Shown piece by piece: positions 12,035-23,800 of a stretch of DNA of 64,000 nucleotides (positions within the stretch are counted from its first letter, which is position 1; each line of letters starts with the position of its first letter). The stretch is from Trichaptum fuscoviolaceum. Lineage: Eukaryota > Basidiomycota > Agaricomycetes > Hymenochaetales > Trichaptaceae. A program made the position numbers and the translations under genes. The stretch lies in assembly GCA_910574455.1 (NCBI GenBank), contig CAJSYZ010000004.1, positions 5,218,599 through 5,282,598 on the forward strand, given 5' to 3'. The notes below the pieces were generated by a model. The model was not told where the DNA came from, searched no databases, and saw nothing but the letters and a program-made list of their open reading frames with translations.

Positions 12035-12904
12035 TTAAGCAAGGGCAATGCCGAACATCGCCGCAAGGACAACAACAAGGCCATCTGCCTTCGTTCCGAA
12101 GGCAGCACTGGAGCTAGTTGAAGCAGGAGCACTTGAAGATGAGCTGCTGCCAGAAGCAGTCGCAGCCCCAGAAGCGGGTGCAGTGGCAGTGGGAACACCA
12201 AAGCCTGTGACGCTACCGGAGAAGGGTCCGGGTATGGTTGAAGCGGAGGCACCTTCTCCAACGAGGAAGCCCACAGATTGCTGTTCAACGTTACGATCAG
12301 CTACACATAGCAGTGAGAGGAGTCTGAAGCTTACGCCGGATTGTCCGGAGAACTTCTTCGCGTTGGCTAAGTAGGCATCAAAGGTATTACCAGTGGCTGG
12401 TGCGTTAATAGCCCCGACCATTCCTGAGCTGCAATGCGTCTGCGGCGCCAGCTGCTTGCAGAAGAACCAGATGGGTTTCGAGGTGTTAGTGATCGTCAAG
12501 TTCCACGTCGGGAATCCTGTGGTCAAACCCATCGGAATGAAAATGGTGCCGGTGTCGAACCCGTCGTCCAGAGGGTCACATGGGTCGGTAAAGTTAGATT
12601 GGGTCACTGAATGATTGCCTGGACTGTGCGCAACACAAAAGTGAGTGTTTGAAACAGGAAAGACACGAAGATGTGCTTACGCTCCAGAAAAGGTGAAGGT
12701 GACGATGTCGCCCTCAGATGCGGTAATGTTAGGCGGGTTGAAGGTGAAGATATTCGCCCCGGTACCGCCAACAGCAACTTGCTACACTTTACTGTCAACA
12801 AAGGAACGATGCGACTAATGAAGAAACATCGAGCGTACGTGAACAGTCTGTGCGGCAGCGACACCAGCGATGGCAAGAACGGAGATGGTCGTCGAGAATT
12901 TCAT
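12035..12904 (-). CDS. secreted cupredoxin-like serine-rich protein, probably GPI-anchored
   Basis: A small extracellular protein of the fungal serine-rich cupredoxin-like family, usually surface-attached; its exact role is unknown. Start ATG 12902-12904 with signal peptide MKFSTTISVLAIAGVAAAQT. Introns follow QTVH and FTFSGA and interrupt the part before QQSVGF. The cupredoxin-like body reads VAVGGTGANIFTFNPPNITA, NHSVTQSNFTDPCDPLDDGF and PIWFFCKQLAPQTHCSSGM. The order His, Cys, Cys, His, Met fits a type 1 copper-like site, although binding is not proven. The C-terminus is a Ser/Ala linker ending in a hydrophobic tail (GLVVVLAAMFGIALA), typical of a GPI signal. About 225 residues, no break seen. 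Confidence 0.85.
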
Positions 12905-12999
12905 GGTGAGGGGTCGTGGGCGAAGCAAAAGGGAGAAGGAGGCTTGAAAGTAGGTGGGATGAAACGTTGAGGCTGCCAGTGGCGACGAAGGTCTGAAGC

Positions 13000-13005
13000 T
13001 TTATA
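13000..13005 (-). promoter_or_regulatory. TATA box of the cupredoxin-like gene
   Basis: TATAAA on the minus strand, about 97 nt upstream of the ATG at 12904. Confidence 0.55.
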
Positions 13006-15776
13006 AACGGTCACCCACGCTTACGGCGTATGCGCACAAATGTCAAACCAGTTGCGGACCTCCGGGCGTTGCGAGTAGCACCACATTTACCACACCGAAG
13101 CTTGAAGGCGTCGCGTCTATCCACGAATAGCTCATGCGCAGGGCTGGCTGCGACGGTTGATGCTCATGCCGCTGTTACATCACATATCAAGAACAAGACG
13201 CGCGAGAACTTCACCTGTGCTGTGTGAACGAGCCCCATGGACTTAGCGAGCGCAGTTGCACCCAATCAGCGCGCGCGAACAGCGGGATCATTTCATTCTC
13301 AAGCGATGCTTGCTGTTGTTCCATGAATAGTGGACGCTCCCATGACCCCGCACTCATGTCAGGCGCGTTGGGGCACTCTTTTTATCTGCAGTCATGCGCC
13401 TTCTAGGCTGAAGTCTGGCTCGAGGAAGAGTCTGTCTCAGTCAACAAAAATTGAAGAAGAGACGCAGCCCTTCCGAATCTGGTCATAAGCGCGGCTTGGG
13501 CGGCGGGAGGCGGCAACACGTGTTTCGCCACCATCATATGCGCAGCAGAACAAGCGGCAAAATTGGCTTTGATTAGATATCGTTGAACCTCGGGAGGAAA
13601 CCAACGCACGGCATGCGTCGGCCTCATCGGTAGATCGATGAACTTCATTTTGTCGCCCAAGTCAGTGGGTCGTTCCCACATACAGTCGAACTTCGGTAAT
13701 CAGAAACTTGCTTCAAATTGCTGGTTTTGTTTCGCTTGTTGCTATGCATTTCACTGGCATCTCGGAAATATACCTCTGGTGAGTTGTTCTGTCTTGAGTG
13801 TCAATTTCCAGAGCACTTAAATCAGTCGAAGAGCCCACTTTACTTGAGGCACAACGGACGTCGATACTTGCGCCCTTCTTCTGTAATCTAGACTGCGCAG
13901 CGTGGAGGATAGTGCCTTAAACTCGAACTCTGTGCGAACGCAAGTTCAACATGCATTTCGTACGTCACATTGCATCCGGTCCTTTCCAGCGTCATTGTGA
14001 TGGCACGAGTGCGGCATCATTGTGAATGCATGTGAGTCGAAATTTTGAGAGCCTGAGCCCAGAAGACAGTCTAAATCCGGAATGAAGCTCATTTCAATAC
14101 AGACTATCTTCTCATCCGAGCCTATTTTCTTCCGGCTCGTCTCCAGTGTGTGGTCAAAATCAAAATCTCTGGTCTTCGACGATGTTCGCATACCGAAGAC
14201 CCAACTCGAGGTGAACAGTGAGTTTCTGACTGGCTCGCTTGTATCGGATGTGAACTTACATCACCTCTGATAGCTTGATGTCGCCCACTGGCATCGAAGA
14301 AAGATGCTTGAGGTCTCCCTATGCAATTGTCCCTTCGCAATTCAATCGCAGAAGCCTCAATAGAGCTCAAGAGAAGCGCCCTAATCGCATCTCAAATCCC
14401 AGGATATCCCTTCTGTTACCCTGGTAACAAAATTGCGTTTCACTGAATATACAGTACCAGGAGAAAAAATCTTCTCAAAGGGATCCATTCCGCTGCTGCC
14501 AGTGAGCTGATGAACACGATATCTCTCCTCCTTTGGGCACAACTGCTATTTGGGTACATACGACACAGAAGGGCATCTCTGACGCGATCAGCGGTCGGGT
14601 AGATGTGATTGTCGTTCCGTGGCGCTGCAGAGATGCGTGATGTCCGCACTTCCCGAGTTAAAAGCCAGATGTGCTCGCTCTGATAGGGGATAGAAGCTGA
14701 TGTACGGTACTGTACATCGCTTTTCAAGACCAGTGAAGTCGCATTTTTCGTTGAGCTGTGGTGAGTTTATTATTTCATTTGTTCATCAAATTCACCTGCT
14801 CAATTCTCTGTTATTGTTGTCGCTTCTCTATTCATATCCGTCGACATCGCATCAACTCCGATGATATGTTTTGCCTCTGCTAGTGATGGACTGGCACCTC
14901 GGGAGTGGAATGAGTTTAGCTAGATCTGTCCGTCTGTGAGCGTCTTTGTTTAGTTCGCGACTATCTTGACATCTCAACTTCTTTTTCGTAGCTCGGCTGA
15001 GATCTTTTGCTAGGATCTGCGAACTCAACAAATGTCAGATGAAAGAATCATTGGTCGCTTTATCTTAGAAATGCTGTCTGACATCGATGTCGCGTTTAAT
15101 TTAATACTTTGCATTCTTTCTTCATGACCCGGTGGGCGAGCCTTTGCATACCTACTCGACACTTAAAACCGCCCGTTGGCAGTACAAATGCTGAGACACA
15201 AAATGATGTTTTAATAGGAGTATATTTACTGTAGTCTTCGAAGATGAGAGGCGTTAAATACCTTAATTGATCCAACATATTTGCACTGACAGAGAAGGAA
15301 GTCAAAGACCTTTTCTTACGACCCGGGTCTTTCAAATAACAGAAGGACGAAATCGTCGATCAATGACTCTTGAGTTTCTACTAGTATGGAAATCAACATA
15401 ACGATTGCGGCTTTCCCAAATCAATGGAAGCATGCACATCTTGAGATGATTGCGAAAACCGAACCGAGGAAAAGATGAAGCACAAGAAGGAAATAAATTA
15501 GCGCCCAAAAACATTAATCAGTACATCGACTATTACAGAGTTAAGGCAGAGTTCTAATTGATACAGTAAGGTGTGAGAGTTCGTGCAGTCCGCTGCAGTC
15601 CCAAGAGAATAAAGATGAATGAAGTGTCCATGTAGTCCTTGAAGATTGGTGATTTCGCTCGTTCGAGTTGTGTACGCCATTGGAGTGAGCGACGCTTTTG
15701 CATGAGTCGTATTCGTTGACCCGGATCATCTAATTGTTTCGTCCCGGTAATTTTAAGGTTGAGACAAGTGGGATGC
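13006..15776. other. unresolved block, no gene firmly recognised
   Basis: The best candidate is the minus-strand frame at 13403-13681 (PTHAVRWFPPEVQRYLIKAN... LMTRFGRAASLLQFLL), with further protein-like minus-strand stretches at 13860-13720 (TEFEFKALSSTLRSLDYRRR) that do not join cleanly. The minus-strand frame 14440-14727 is open but unrecognised. The rest (14730-15770) is AT-rich and looks non-coding. Confidence 0.35.
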
Positions 15777-16130
15777 TTAGCCGAAGAAGATGCTCCTGCG
15801 ACGTGCCTGGGCGCCGATGATCACGAAGCCGTCTGGTAGGATGGAGGTGCGTTCGGGCTTCCGGGTGGCGCGGGTGACACGCTTCCAAGCGAGGACGACC
15901 TGGCGATGCACATACTTGGTATACCAGTCGTTCATCTTGCAAGGCTGAGTGGTCTTGCTCAAGCTTGAGCGTCTGCAGATAGTAGAATATAGGTGTCAGA
16001 CAGAGTATAATTCATAAAGCGAACTGCCAACGCACCTGGACCGATGTGCCCTCTCCTGTCTGTCCTGGAAGTACTGTGCGGTCGGGCTGCTCGTGTAGTG
16101 CGCGGGCGTGTCGAAGTAAATGACAGCCAT
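15777..16130 (-). CDS. small hypothetical protein with VWKRVT/LPDGFVII-type motif
   Basis: Two exons. ATG 16128-16130 opens MAVIYFDTPAHYTSSPTAQY; exon 1 ends ...RAHRS before GTGCGT, and exon 2 starts after CTGCAG with RSSLSKTTQPCKMNDWY and ends at the stop at 15777. About 100 residues. The second half (YVHRQVVLAWKRVTRATRKP, then ILPDGFVII) matches in order and spacing the C-terminus of the protein at 3863-4651, so the two form a small family. A TATAAA box on the minus strand at 16372-16377 is about 240 nt upstream, which would imply a long leader. Function unknown. Confidence 0.6.
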
Positions 16131-17034
16131 TGTGATTGATTGCAGCGTAAGTGTTCGGGTGCGAGGCGAAGGACGAGCGAGCGATCAAGGATGAAGAATT
16201 GAAGATAATAACGAGTGTGGGGTGTCAATAATGAGCGTGGTGTGTTCCGTCGCAGACGAGAAGCAGGTCAAGTATAGAACAAGAAGAAGTTAGAAGAGCG
16301 GACTGCAGGCTGTGGCTCAGAGGAGGATGGCTGGGATGAGCGAGGACTTCAGCGAAGAGAGAGCGCCCAGCTTTATACCGTCCGAGCAACGTCAATCAGC
16401 AAGACAGAGACGAATAGAAACGCACTCAAGCTACCAAAGTGAGCGAGACAAAGCTTGCGATTGTTCATTATATTTTCCTTCATATTGTTCTTCAGTACGA
16501 TAGTCCGAAAGGAGCTGTGCTCAAACAGTCGATCCCTAGATGCAAAGTAACCTGGAGACAATGTATATGAGCGAGGTCAACGAAGTCCTGTTTGGTCGCG
16601 GAACTTGAAGGCAGAGACAAAAGGAGTTGGTGTCCAAATACTAGTACAGGAAAACAACACTGCCGCCGGCACCGCGGCACAAAATGATCTGCGCATTGCA
16701 CTTTGCTCAGCAAGAGGCAACATAGCTTTTGCATTATATACAGGAGACATTATACCTGACGACAGAGGAGCACGCAGTAACATCTGACTCCGGTTTCATC
16801 TGAATCGATCCTCGCAGACTAAAGGGGTCGATCCGAGTTATCCAACAAAGCCAAGGCAACTGGACATCGGTTCGCATCAACGTCTCCATCCACTTATTTA
16901 ACTCGTTTCAGCCTCATCGAACCTGCGCTTAAGGTCCAGTAGATATCTCAAAAGGAAAACATACAGTATATGTTATCACTTCGAAAGATTTACTCTACAA
17001 AACTGCGAATAGTATCAACTCAGTTTCCTCGGCC
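16131..17034. other. intergenic, no gene recognised
   Basis: Promoter side of the small gene (TATAAA 16372-16377, minus) and 3' flank of the GMC gene. Short frames on both strands show no family resemblance. Confidence 0.5.
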
Positions 17035-20010
17035 TCAATTTGAGACCTTGCCCTTGATAATATCCGCTGCAATTTGTCCGATTGCATACGCAGCAGCTGC
17101 ACCACATTGATTAGTGTCAATATCTGCATGAGAAGCCTAAATGCACACTCACATTGCAAGTGAGAAGCGACCTCCAATGGGATGATGCTCAGATCGACAA
17201 TGCGAATGTTTTCGGTGCCGTACACAAGCAGCTCAGGATCAACCACTCCACCCGCGGTCCGAGGAAGCATACTCGCCGTACCGACTGTGTCTAATTCAAA
17301 GCGTCAATTGAGTCTGACTTATAGTGATTGACTGAGGGCTCACGGTAAGTTGTGACGGAGTTCTGCCTCACGTATTCTTCGACATCACTATCTACAATGC
17401 ATTCTGGACCGGGCGCGACTTCTTTCGCTATATAATTTAAGCATCTAGATCGAGATTCGTCCCTTGGAATGTAATCGTTTGTTGACATACTAATGATGCT
17501 TTTCAATGGCTCGAGCTGAGGGAGACGTCGAATGTATTTGACAATCTCGACTATGATCTCGACGTCTGTTTCAGCAGTAGAAGGCATGCATTAGTCGTCT
17601 TATACACAATAAGGCGAGGTGAGTTGCTCACCAAACTCATCCTCAAAATAGTGAGGGTCAATCTCAGGTTGGTCGTTTGCGTCCTTCGATTTAACATGCT
17701 ATAGCCAAGTAAGTAAATAAACGGCGCGAAAGTGTGTCCAGAATACTGACGATAGTCCCGCGACTGAACGGATGGCTGAGGGCAGCCACTATAGAAACGT
17801 ACGTCTTTCCGGGCTCCGGAGCTGCAGATAAAATGAAAGTAGATAAGTCGTAGTTCCTAATGACATTCCGATCATATTCATACCTGTAGCAGCGAAATGT
17901 TTCGCGAAGAATATGATCTCGCAATCTGCGCCTTCTCCACTCTCCAGAACGTTCAGCTGCGCCTCATATTGCTCCTTCAGCCCGGCTGATATATCTCCTG
18001 CATTGAACTTGGTCTCGATCCGCTCACGCTGACGCGCAATGAGGGCGTATGCTTCTTCTGGGGTGGGTGTGATGGCAGATAGAGGGACAAAGGTGTAGCA
18101 CCCGAAACCGAGGCGGTAGAGACCTTCGCCCTTCTTGCTGATAAGAGAGCCTTATCAGATATAATGCAATACGAGATGAGGCTGTTTCAAGAGGAAAAGA
18201 AGACGTACTAAAGTTCCATTTGCAGTGCGGCATACTTCTCGTCCTTCAGGGCGTCTAGGGTTTCGAGTCCTAGATCTGGATTCAACGCTATCAAACACAG
18301 ACGCTATCAGTTCTGAGCTTCAGAATATGAAGTTTTGTGGATTTTACCGAACGTAAGCGAGCAGCATAATCGATCCTGCATGTTGCGACCTACACCTGGC
18401 AGGTCCACCACTGGAGGAATGCTCAGAGGCCTGATGATGTTGTAGTTGCCGATTCCAGATAGTTCTAAGACTTGAGGAGACTTGATAGCCCTAGACACTG
18501 ACTCAAACATTTTCAATCATGAAGAGATGTGTTATAGCTTACCCAGCGGCTAATATAACATCTTCCCTAGCACGCACTGTATGCATTCTACCTTCGTAGG
18601 TGAATTCAACACCCTTCGCTCGGACGTTCTCTCCGACTCGCGTGGGCGAAGTGCCAGTGTTTGTCACGATGCGGTGAACAAGCGCGTCGCACAAAACCCG
18701 TAAGTTAGGCCTAAATTTGTTTGGTTCATAAAATGCCTACGACCCAATTCGAGAGTAGTGAGTATAATATGAGTATATATAAGTGCAGACCTGAGGAAAG
18801 CTTTTTCCAGAATCATACCGTGGTTGCGTAGCTTCGTGTGATGGATCTCGGGTCAAGCGTGGATACTGACATATATGTGCCGATTGGCTACATACGGAGG
18901 TTTTTGCATTAGTGAGTGGGAGAAGAAAGAGGGCGCACGTACGTCTCCACCCAGCTATGTTTGTCATGTGAATCGACTGTTTAAGCAAATTGCACCACGA
19001 AACTACTTACGGGATCCTCAGCTGCTTTGATACCCGCGTTGTGCAAAGTCTGAAGACAGATTATTACGGCATCTCTGTACTAAGTACTAAATGCGAACCT
19101 TGAGGAAGGAGATATCACTGTCCAGCATGATCTCGGGGAACGATGTTTGTACAGGTCCGGTGTAGCCATGAGAGTTCGCTCGGTAAGTATGTTCATACTT
19201 GACTACATTCTCCTCGCTGGGCGGCGTAAATCTGCTCATAGATTGCGTGTATATGAATTAGAGATTCAGTTTATGAATGAAAGACTAAAATCACTTCTCG
19301 ATCTTCTTGGCAGCTTCAGAGAAACGATTCCAGTCCCAGCCAGGATTGCCTAGTTTCTCCCAAGCGTCTACATCTTGTGAAGGAGGTTTGTTCCAAGCCT
19401 ACATATATTACGTTCGATAACAAGCTCCGTCAAAATTACGAAGTCCGTAGAACGAAGACAGGGCTATGAGAACGTACGTACATAGAAGTTGATCGCAGTT
19501 GACCCTCCTAGCATGCGTCCCCTAGACCAATAGTTGATGCGATCCTTGGCATGTTTCTGGGGAACAGTGGGGAAAAGCCAATCGTACTTCGGATTACCAA
19601 GTTGATTGCCGAACTGAGCCGGGATCACTACAAGTTGCATGGTAGAAAGGTATGATGCACAAAGTAAACGTTGGGGTGAGCAATAGCTATGAGGACAGAA
19701 AATTTGATAGAAAGTGGACAGACTGATGAGTGGGTCGTTGATGTTCGCTGGCCCGGCTTCGAGGACCACTACGCGTAAAGACGGATCTTCTGAGAGACGA
19801 GCTGCAATTGTTAATCCGGCGGCCTGAGAAATGAGCTGTGTGAGCGAAAGTCATCCATGATGACAAGAAGAGTGTCCATACACCTCCCCCTGTAATTGAG
19901 ACGAGTTACGCTCTCTAAGTTGATTAGACAACCGTACGTATGAACTGCGACATACCTATGACAATGTAGTCGAATTCTTTATTTGATACTTCTTCGATAT
20001 TAGCAGCCAT
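17035..20010 (-). CDS. GMC oxidoreductase (aryl-alcohol oxidase/choline dehydrogenase-like)
   Basis: An FAD enzyme oxidising alcohols, probably acting in lignocellulose or secondary metabolism; the substrate is unknown. ATG 20008-20010 opens MAANIEEVSNKEFDYIVIG. The FAD-binding GGGAAGL is assembled through an 8-nt micro-exon at 19882-19889. The following exon reads ARLSEDPSLRVVVLEAGPAN. GMC signature 1 is WSRGRMLGGSTAINF near 19500; signature 2 is AIKSPQVLELSGIG near 18450. The C-terminal part has HTVGTASMLPRTAGG near 17260 and IVDLSIIPLEVASHLQ with the conserved His, then AYAIGQIAADIIKG before TGA 17035-17037. More than ten introns. There is no obvious signal peptide, so it may be intracellular. 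Its 5' end recurs at 27278-27571. No break was seen, though not every internal exon join was checked. Confidence 0.85.
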
Positions 20011-20088
20011 CTTTACTCTGGTGCTCCTGTTGAACAGGAAAAGGGAGAAGACCTTCTAGATGGTACGCGGTAAGACTTGGCTTGGTGA

Positions 20089-20094
20089 TTTATA
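20089..20094 (-). promoter_or_regulatory. TATA box of the GMC gene
   Basis: TATAAA on the minus strand, about 80 nt upstream of the ATG at 20010. The same element is carried in the duplicated fragment near 27650. Confidence 0.5.
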
Positions 20095-20683
20095 CTGCAG
20101 CGATTCAATAAGAATACCTAGTATAGTCCACTAGCGCCGGCCAAGTAGTACATGGCGATAGACGGATCGCCCGCCAAGCCAAAATGGATGTGAGCAGCAC
20201 CGTTAGCAGTGGAGCCCATTCCAAGTCTAGACTGGCTTACTCAAAAGATTTCTATCCAAAAGCTTGAAAGAGCCGTTGTGCGGACCTAAAACTGATTTGA
20301 GTGGATGCCGGAGAATTTCCCCAGGAGTTTCGGATCAGAAGCCTGGAGTAAACCTTGACTACTGAAGAGATCACGTCGTAACGAGCGATTCTGATTATCA
20401 GCCTTGAGAAAACGGATGTCAACGAAGATTGAAGGAAATCAATAATCATGTCAATAGTATTGACGGACTATTCATTAAAGCCTGTATCGCACAGATACAT
20501 TAGAAGACAATGTCTTGCATCGTAATCTTAATACGACTATGTAGGCAACGCACAACATTCTCCTTCTGTTTGTCCCCGTCTGTCTATCGGAAGCATTCAA
20601 TTGAGGGAGGCCTTAGTGAAGAAAACTGGAAGAGAGACATCCCTTCCGCGACCAGATTGAAGGCAAAGGTAGAGGTGCAAGTA

Positions 20684-22134
20684 TCAGATCGGACAAAGCT
20701 CGTGAGCTACCAGTCTTATGGCAACTCTGTCTATCCCCATGGCCATTCTGTAGGCAAAAAGTGTTAGACGACTCTGGTGATGTGGTGAATAGCTAACTTA
20801 CATCCACGAATCCGGCTTCAAGTTCCTCAGGCATGTAACATCAGTGTCTCCGAGTAAATGCCCGTCACATTGACTTGAAAAGCCAAGAATACGCAACATC
20901 AATCATTAGACAGGCCGACGGCGTTCTCAAACCATCCAACGACATCCGATACCCTTCGTAGTCCGGGGTCGCTCGCAGCAAGTCGCAAATCAGGTCTTAA
21001 GTGTTTATCCGACCGAGTAGAGGGCAGCGTTCGATAACAGATGTTCATGTCGGAGTTTAGGAAAGGCGACGCGCTGAACGATAAACTCGGCTTTTTGGGA
21101 GTGTCTTTGTCGGCCACTGCTGTGGCCGAAATATCTGCATGCATATCGTCAGATGATGGAATAGAAGAGAATCAATCATACGCACTCGTAAGATACACGA
21201 TATCGCCTCTCTTCACTGCGCCAGCCCTTGTGTCGATGCTGATTGTGCTTTCATCCCCGTCTTGTCCCGACCATCGTTCGGCTACGTCTCGCCACACCGT
21301 TATCTTGCACACAGCACCTGTCTCATCGCCTACTACGAGCTTCAAGACAGTGACTTCTTTCCCCGCATCCTTTCCTTTCTTAATGACCACAGTATCCGGA
21401 CCGTCCACTTCCAAAACAGCCACCAGTAAGTTGACCTTGCGAGAGAAGGTCGACGAGACTTGATGAGAAACTAGAGAAGAAAGCGGTGACAGAGTGTGAA
21501 GATTGATCACAAAGGTTGGAAACGCTCCGATGGAAGACGTCGAGGTGTGAGCATAAGACACGGAGTCTCCTTGGGTCTCAATCTCAGTATGGGCTCGAGA
21601 AACGGCGATGGATCGTGCAAAGGACGTTCTGGAGCGGATTTGTTCGGGATTAGTTGGCGGCCAGGATATCAGGCTTCCTTCATTTGAGTTTTCTGTGGAC
21701 AAAGGTGAGGAAATAAAAGAGAAGTGGTGGTGATAACACTGAGACGTACCTCCTAACATCCTCGACTTTGATTCATCCCACTGCGACTCTCCTTCCTCTT
21801 TCACCTCGACACAGTCCTGGCTTTCTTCGCTGAAATCACCGTCATCGAATATGACATTCTTATACATCTCTGAGATGCGCTGAGTAGCTGTGTCCATCGT
21901 AGCCACCGGAATCAGCCAACCAGGATCGTGTCGAATGTCGGGGCTAGTTGGAGCATTATTTGATTCTTCCAGTGCTGTCGCTGCAGCACGCGATGAGGTA
22001 GAGATCCATTGATATTTGATTGTTGAGGAACTCTTGAGCTGCGCAAAGGATGGTGCGCCAGAGTAAACACGATAATGAGGCATAATAAGGCAACGAGCGC
22101 TTCCGACATCAAGTTCAACTTCAAGCACCGACAT
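20684..22134 (-). CDS. OB-fold DNA-binding protein (shieldin-2/RPA-like), copy 1, with early stop
   Basis: Start ATG 22132-22134 (MSVLEVELDVGSARCLIMPH). A long first exon holds an acidic linker (DDGDFSEESQDCVEVKEEGE); an intron follows MLGG. The OB fold reads VNLLVAVLEVDGPDTVVIKK, VLKLVVGDETGAVCKITVWR and GDIVYLT, then after another intron NISATAVAD, LSFSASPFLNSDMNICYRT and DKHLRPDLRLAASDP. This is the strand order of RPA70/SHLD2-type single-strand DNA binders, suggesting a role in DNA repair; that is inference. A short reading stops at 20899. A GTTTGA donor instead splices to exons 20873-20802 (CDGHLLGDTDVTCLRNLKPD) and 20747 onward (IDRVAIRLVAHELCPI), where TGA at 20684-20686 stops a frame that stays open in copy 2. 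Substitutions between copies in this exon fall mostly in wobble positions, supporting that it was coding. Confidence 0.65.
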
Positions 22135-22689
22135 TCTTATCCTTCCTCCTGCATGAGCGATAGTCAGAAGGTGCCGCTCGGACGCCCTCGCTGATTTCAC
22201 TTATCACGCTTCTTTGTGCCTGGACTTTGCCTTATTTAGGCTGATTTCGCACAGTTTTGATGGAAGAGCGTAAGTCCCGGACCCCCTCGAGCTGCATTTT
22301 GGTAAAGTCGCGCGGAGGAGCATGCCCTCCCCCGCGTCTTTCATTCTCTATCTACGACTATCTACTACACCGTCCCTGCTCCGGCTTTGCCGTCTGCGCC
22401 TCTGCCAAACTGCGCTGTGTGTCTCCCGGAGCCGGCCGCCGCCGTCGTCGCGACGACTGAGTCTTCGCCCGAGTCGCTAAGCCATCTGCGCGCCTCGCAC
22501 ATCCCAGTACAGTAGCATGAGCCCGACAGACATGGCCGAAGCTTGCCATTCAACTTCTTCAAGGTTATCTGCGACGTATACTGGTGAGCATTTGAGGAAT
22601 GCTTACATCTTACATCTCGTTCCATCTGCGTAATGACAGTAGTCCAGTCTGACTACAAGTACACTTGTCGCACAATCCTCGACATTTTG

Positions 22690-23800
22690 ACTACAATATA
22701 GTCGAGTGCACCCCAGTCCGCCGCCTCGCAACGCGGACTTGCAGATAATTAGTAACTCCGTAAGATAGACATACGGAGACTAACACACCTGCGAGGTGGA
22801 GTATCAGTCCCGGCACTATGAAGCTTGCGCGCATGCGCACCTCACGAACAGTAATGACTGCGGGTCACTTGCGACATGGCCGCGAGGTTATCTGCGACCG
22901 ACGGCCTACTCTGACGCACACGCAGTGGCGTATCAGCGCCGTCTTCAGTCCGCGTGGCCACGCATGTACTTGCTCTGAGGCTATTCCGGGTTACATCTAA
23001 TAGAACCTTGGCCATAAGTAATCATGACATACACTCGACAACTCAAAAACTCACGCAGTCCGCACCATTGCACGTAACTCTGTTACAGTTGGGATTCAGT
23101 GAGTGATTAGGATAGCTTCGAGTACTCACATACCTTCAGGGTAGCATCACACAAGAGGTAAGTAGTGGCGTACTGCGCCTTAGAGAGATGCACCTGCCCT
23201 GAGGTTATCCCCCGTCAACCCTACGCCGATCGCGCGATGCGTCGCAACCGTAGCTCTGTTACAACTACTAGGATTTAGTGAGTAGTTATGATAGCTTTGA
23301 ATGCTCAAATACCTTCAATACACCAGACCGAGACCCAAGGCAAGCAACACACAAAAGGTAAGTTGTCCCACGCAATGCCAGTCATGTATTGCGACGGCTT
23401 GACGAGTTGTCCGTGGATGCATGCACCTGGCTGCAGTGGCCTGATGCTATGTATTCGACACTCTGTTGCAATTATTAGTATTTGAGAGTAAATATGATAG
23501 CTGTGAATACTCACAACACACGATGCATGCACCTGCTCTGAGGCTATACTGACAATCCTTGCCATCACACCTCGGGTTGACCTGCCCGTGCCGAGCTCTG
23601 TTTTAGTGATGACCCGTCAACACTGCGCAATGACAGTAGTCAATCCGTGAGGTAAGCTGTCCCATGCCGTGGCATATCAGCACCGGTTGCACTAGCGTAC
23701 ACAACTCAGTATTAGATAGTATATAGCTACGACTGGAGGTAACTCACATAATCTTGCGCAGCCCCGGGCCTGCAGGTATGTGTCATGTACTCCGAAGAAG
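22690..23800. repeat. cluster of diverged tandem repeats (~180-210 bp period)
   Basis: The motif series [CTCTGTTAC - AGGATTTAGTGAGT - ATGATAGCTTTGAATACTCA - AAGGTAAGT - ATGCACCTG - CTGAGGCTAT] recurs at about 23078, 23254 and 23461, with partial copies at about 22960, 23540 and 23700. Copies are heavily diverged. No frame runs through them, so they look like an old non-coding array or nested small elements. Confidence 0.55.

Larger units (their letters stand above)
19675..22150. repeat. segmental duplication, copy 1
   Basis: About 2.5 kb (GMC first exons, GMC promoter, whole OB-fold gene) recurs in the same orientation at 27247-29761. Identity is patchy: near-perfect over the GMC part and over about 21300-21920, with many small indels over 20460-21300 and 21930-22130. 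The edges fade rather than stop sharply; the right edge is at CCTTCCTCCT. Confidence 0.9.

Noticed and set aside
20510..20767. A plus-strand frame (WKRDIPSATRLKAKVEVQVS...) conserved in both duplication copies
   Set aside because: Substitutions between copies hit first codon positions of this frame most (9 of 17 by eye). The wobble pattern instead fits the minus-strand exon LVAHELCPI...
21041..21463. A plus-strand frame of 140 codons opposite the OB-fold gene
   Set aside because: Shadow of the minus-strand OB-fold exons, which show domain motifs and matching intron borders.
22690..23800. CRISPR-like array
   Set aside because: Spacing is ~180-210 bp, repeats are diverged and the genome is eukaryotic; there are no short identical repeats with unique spacers.
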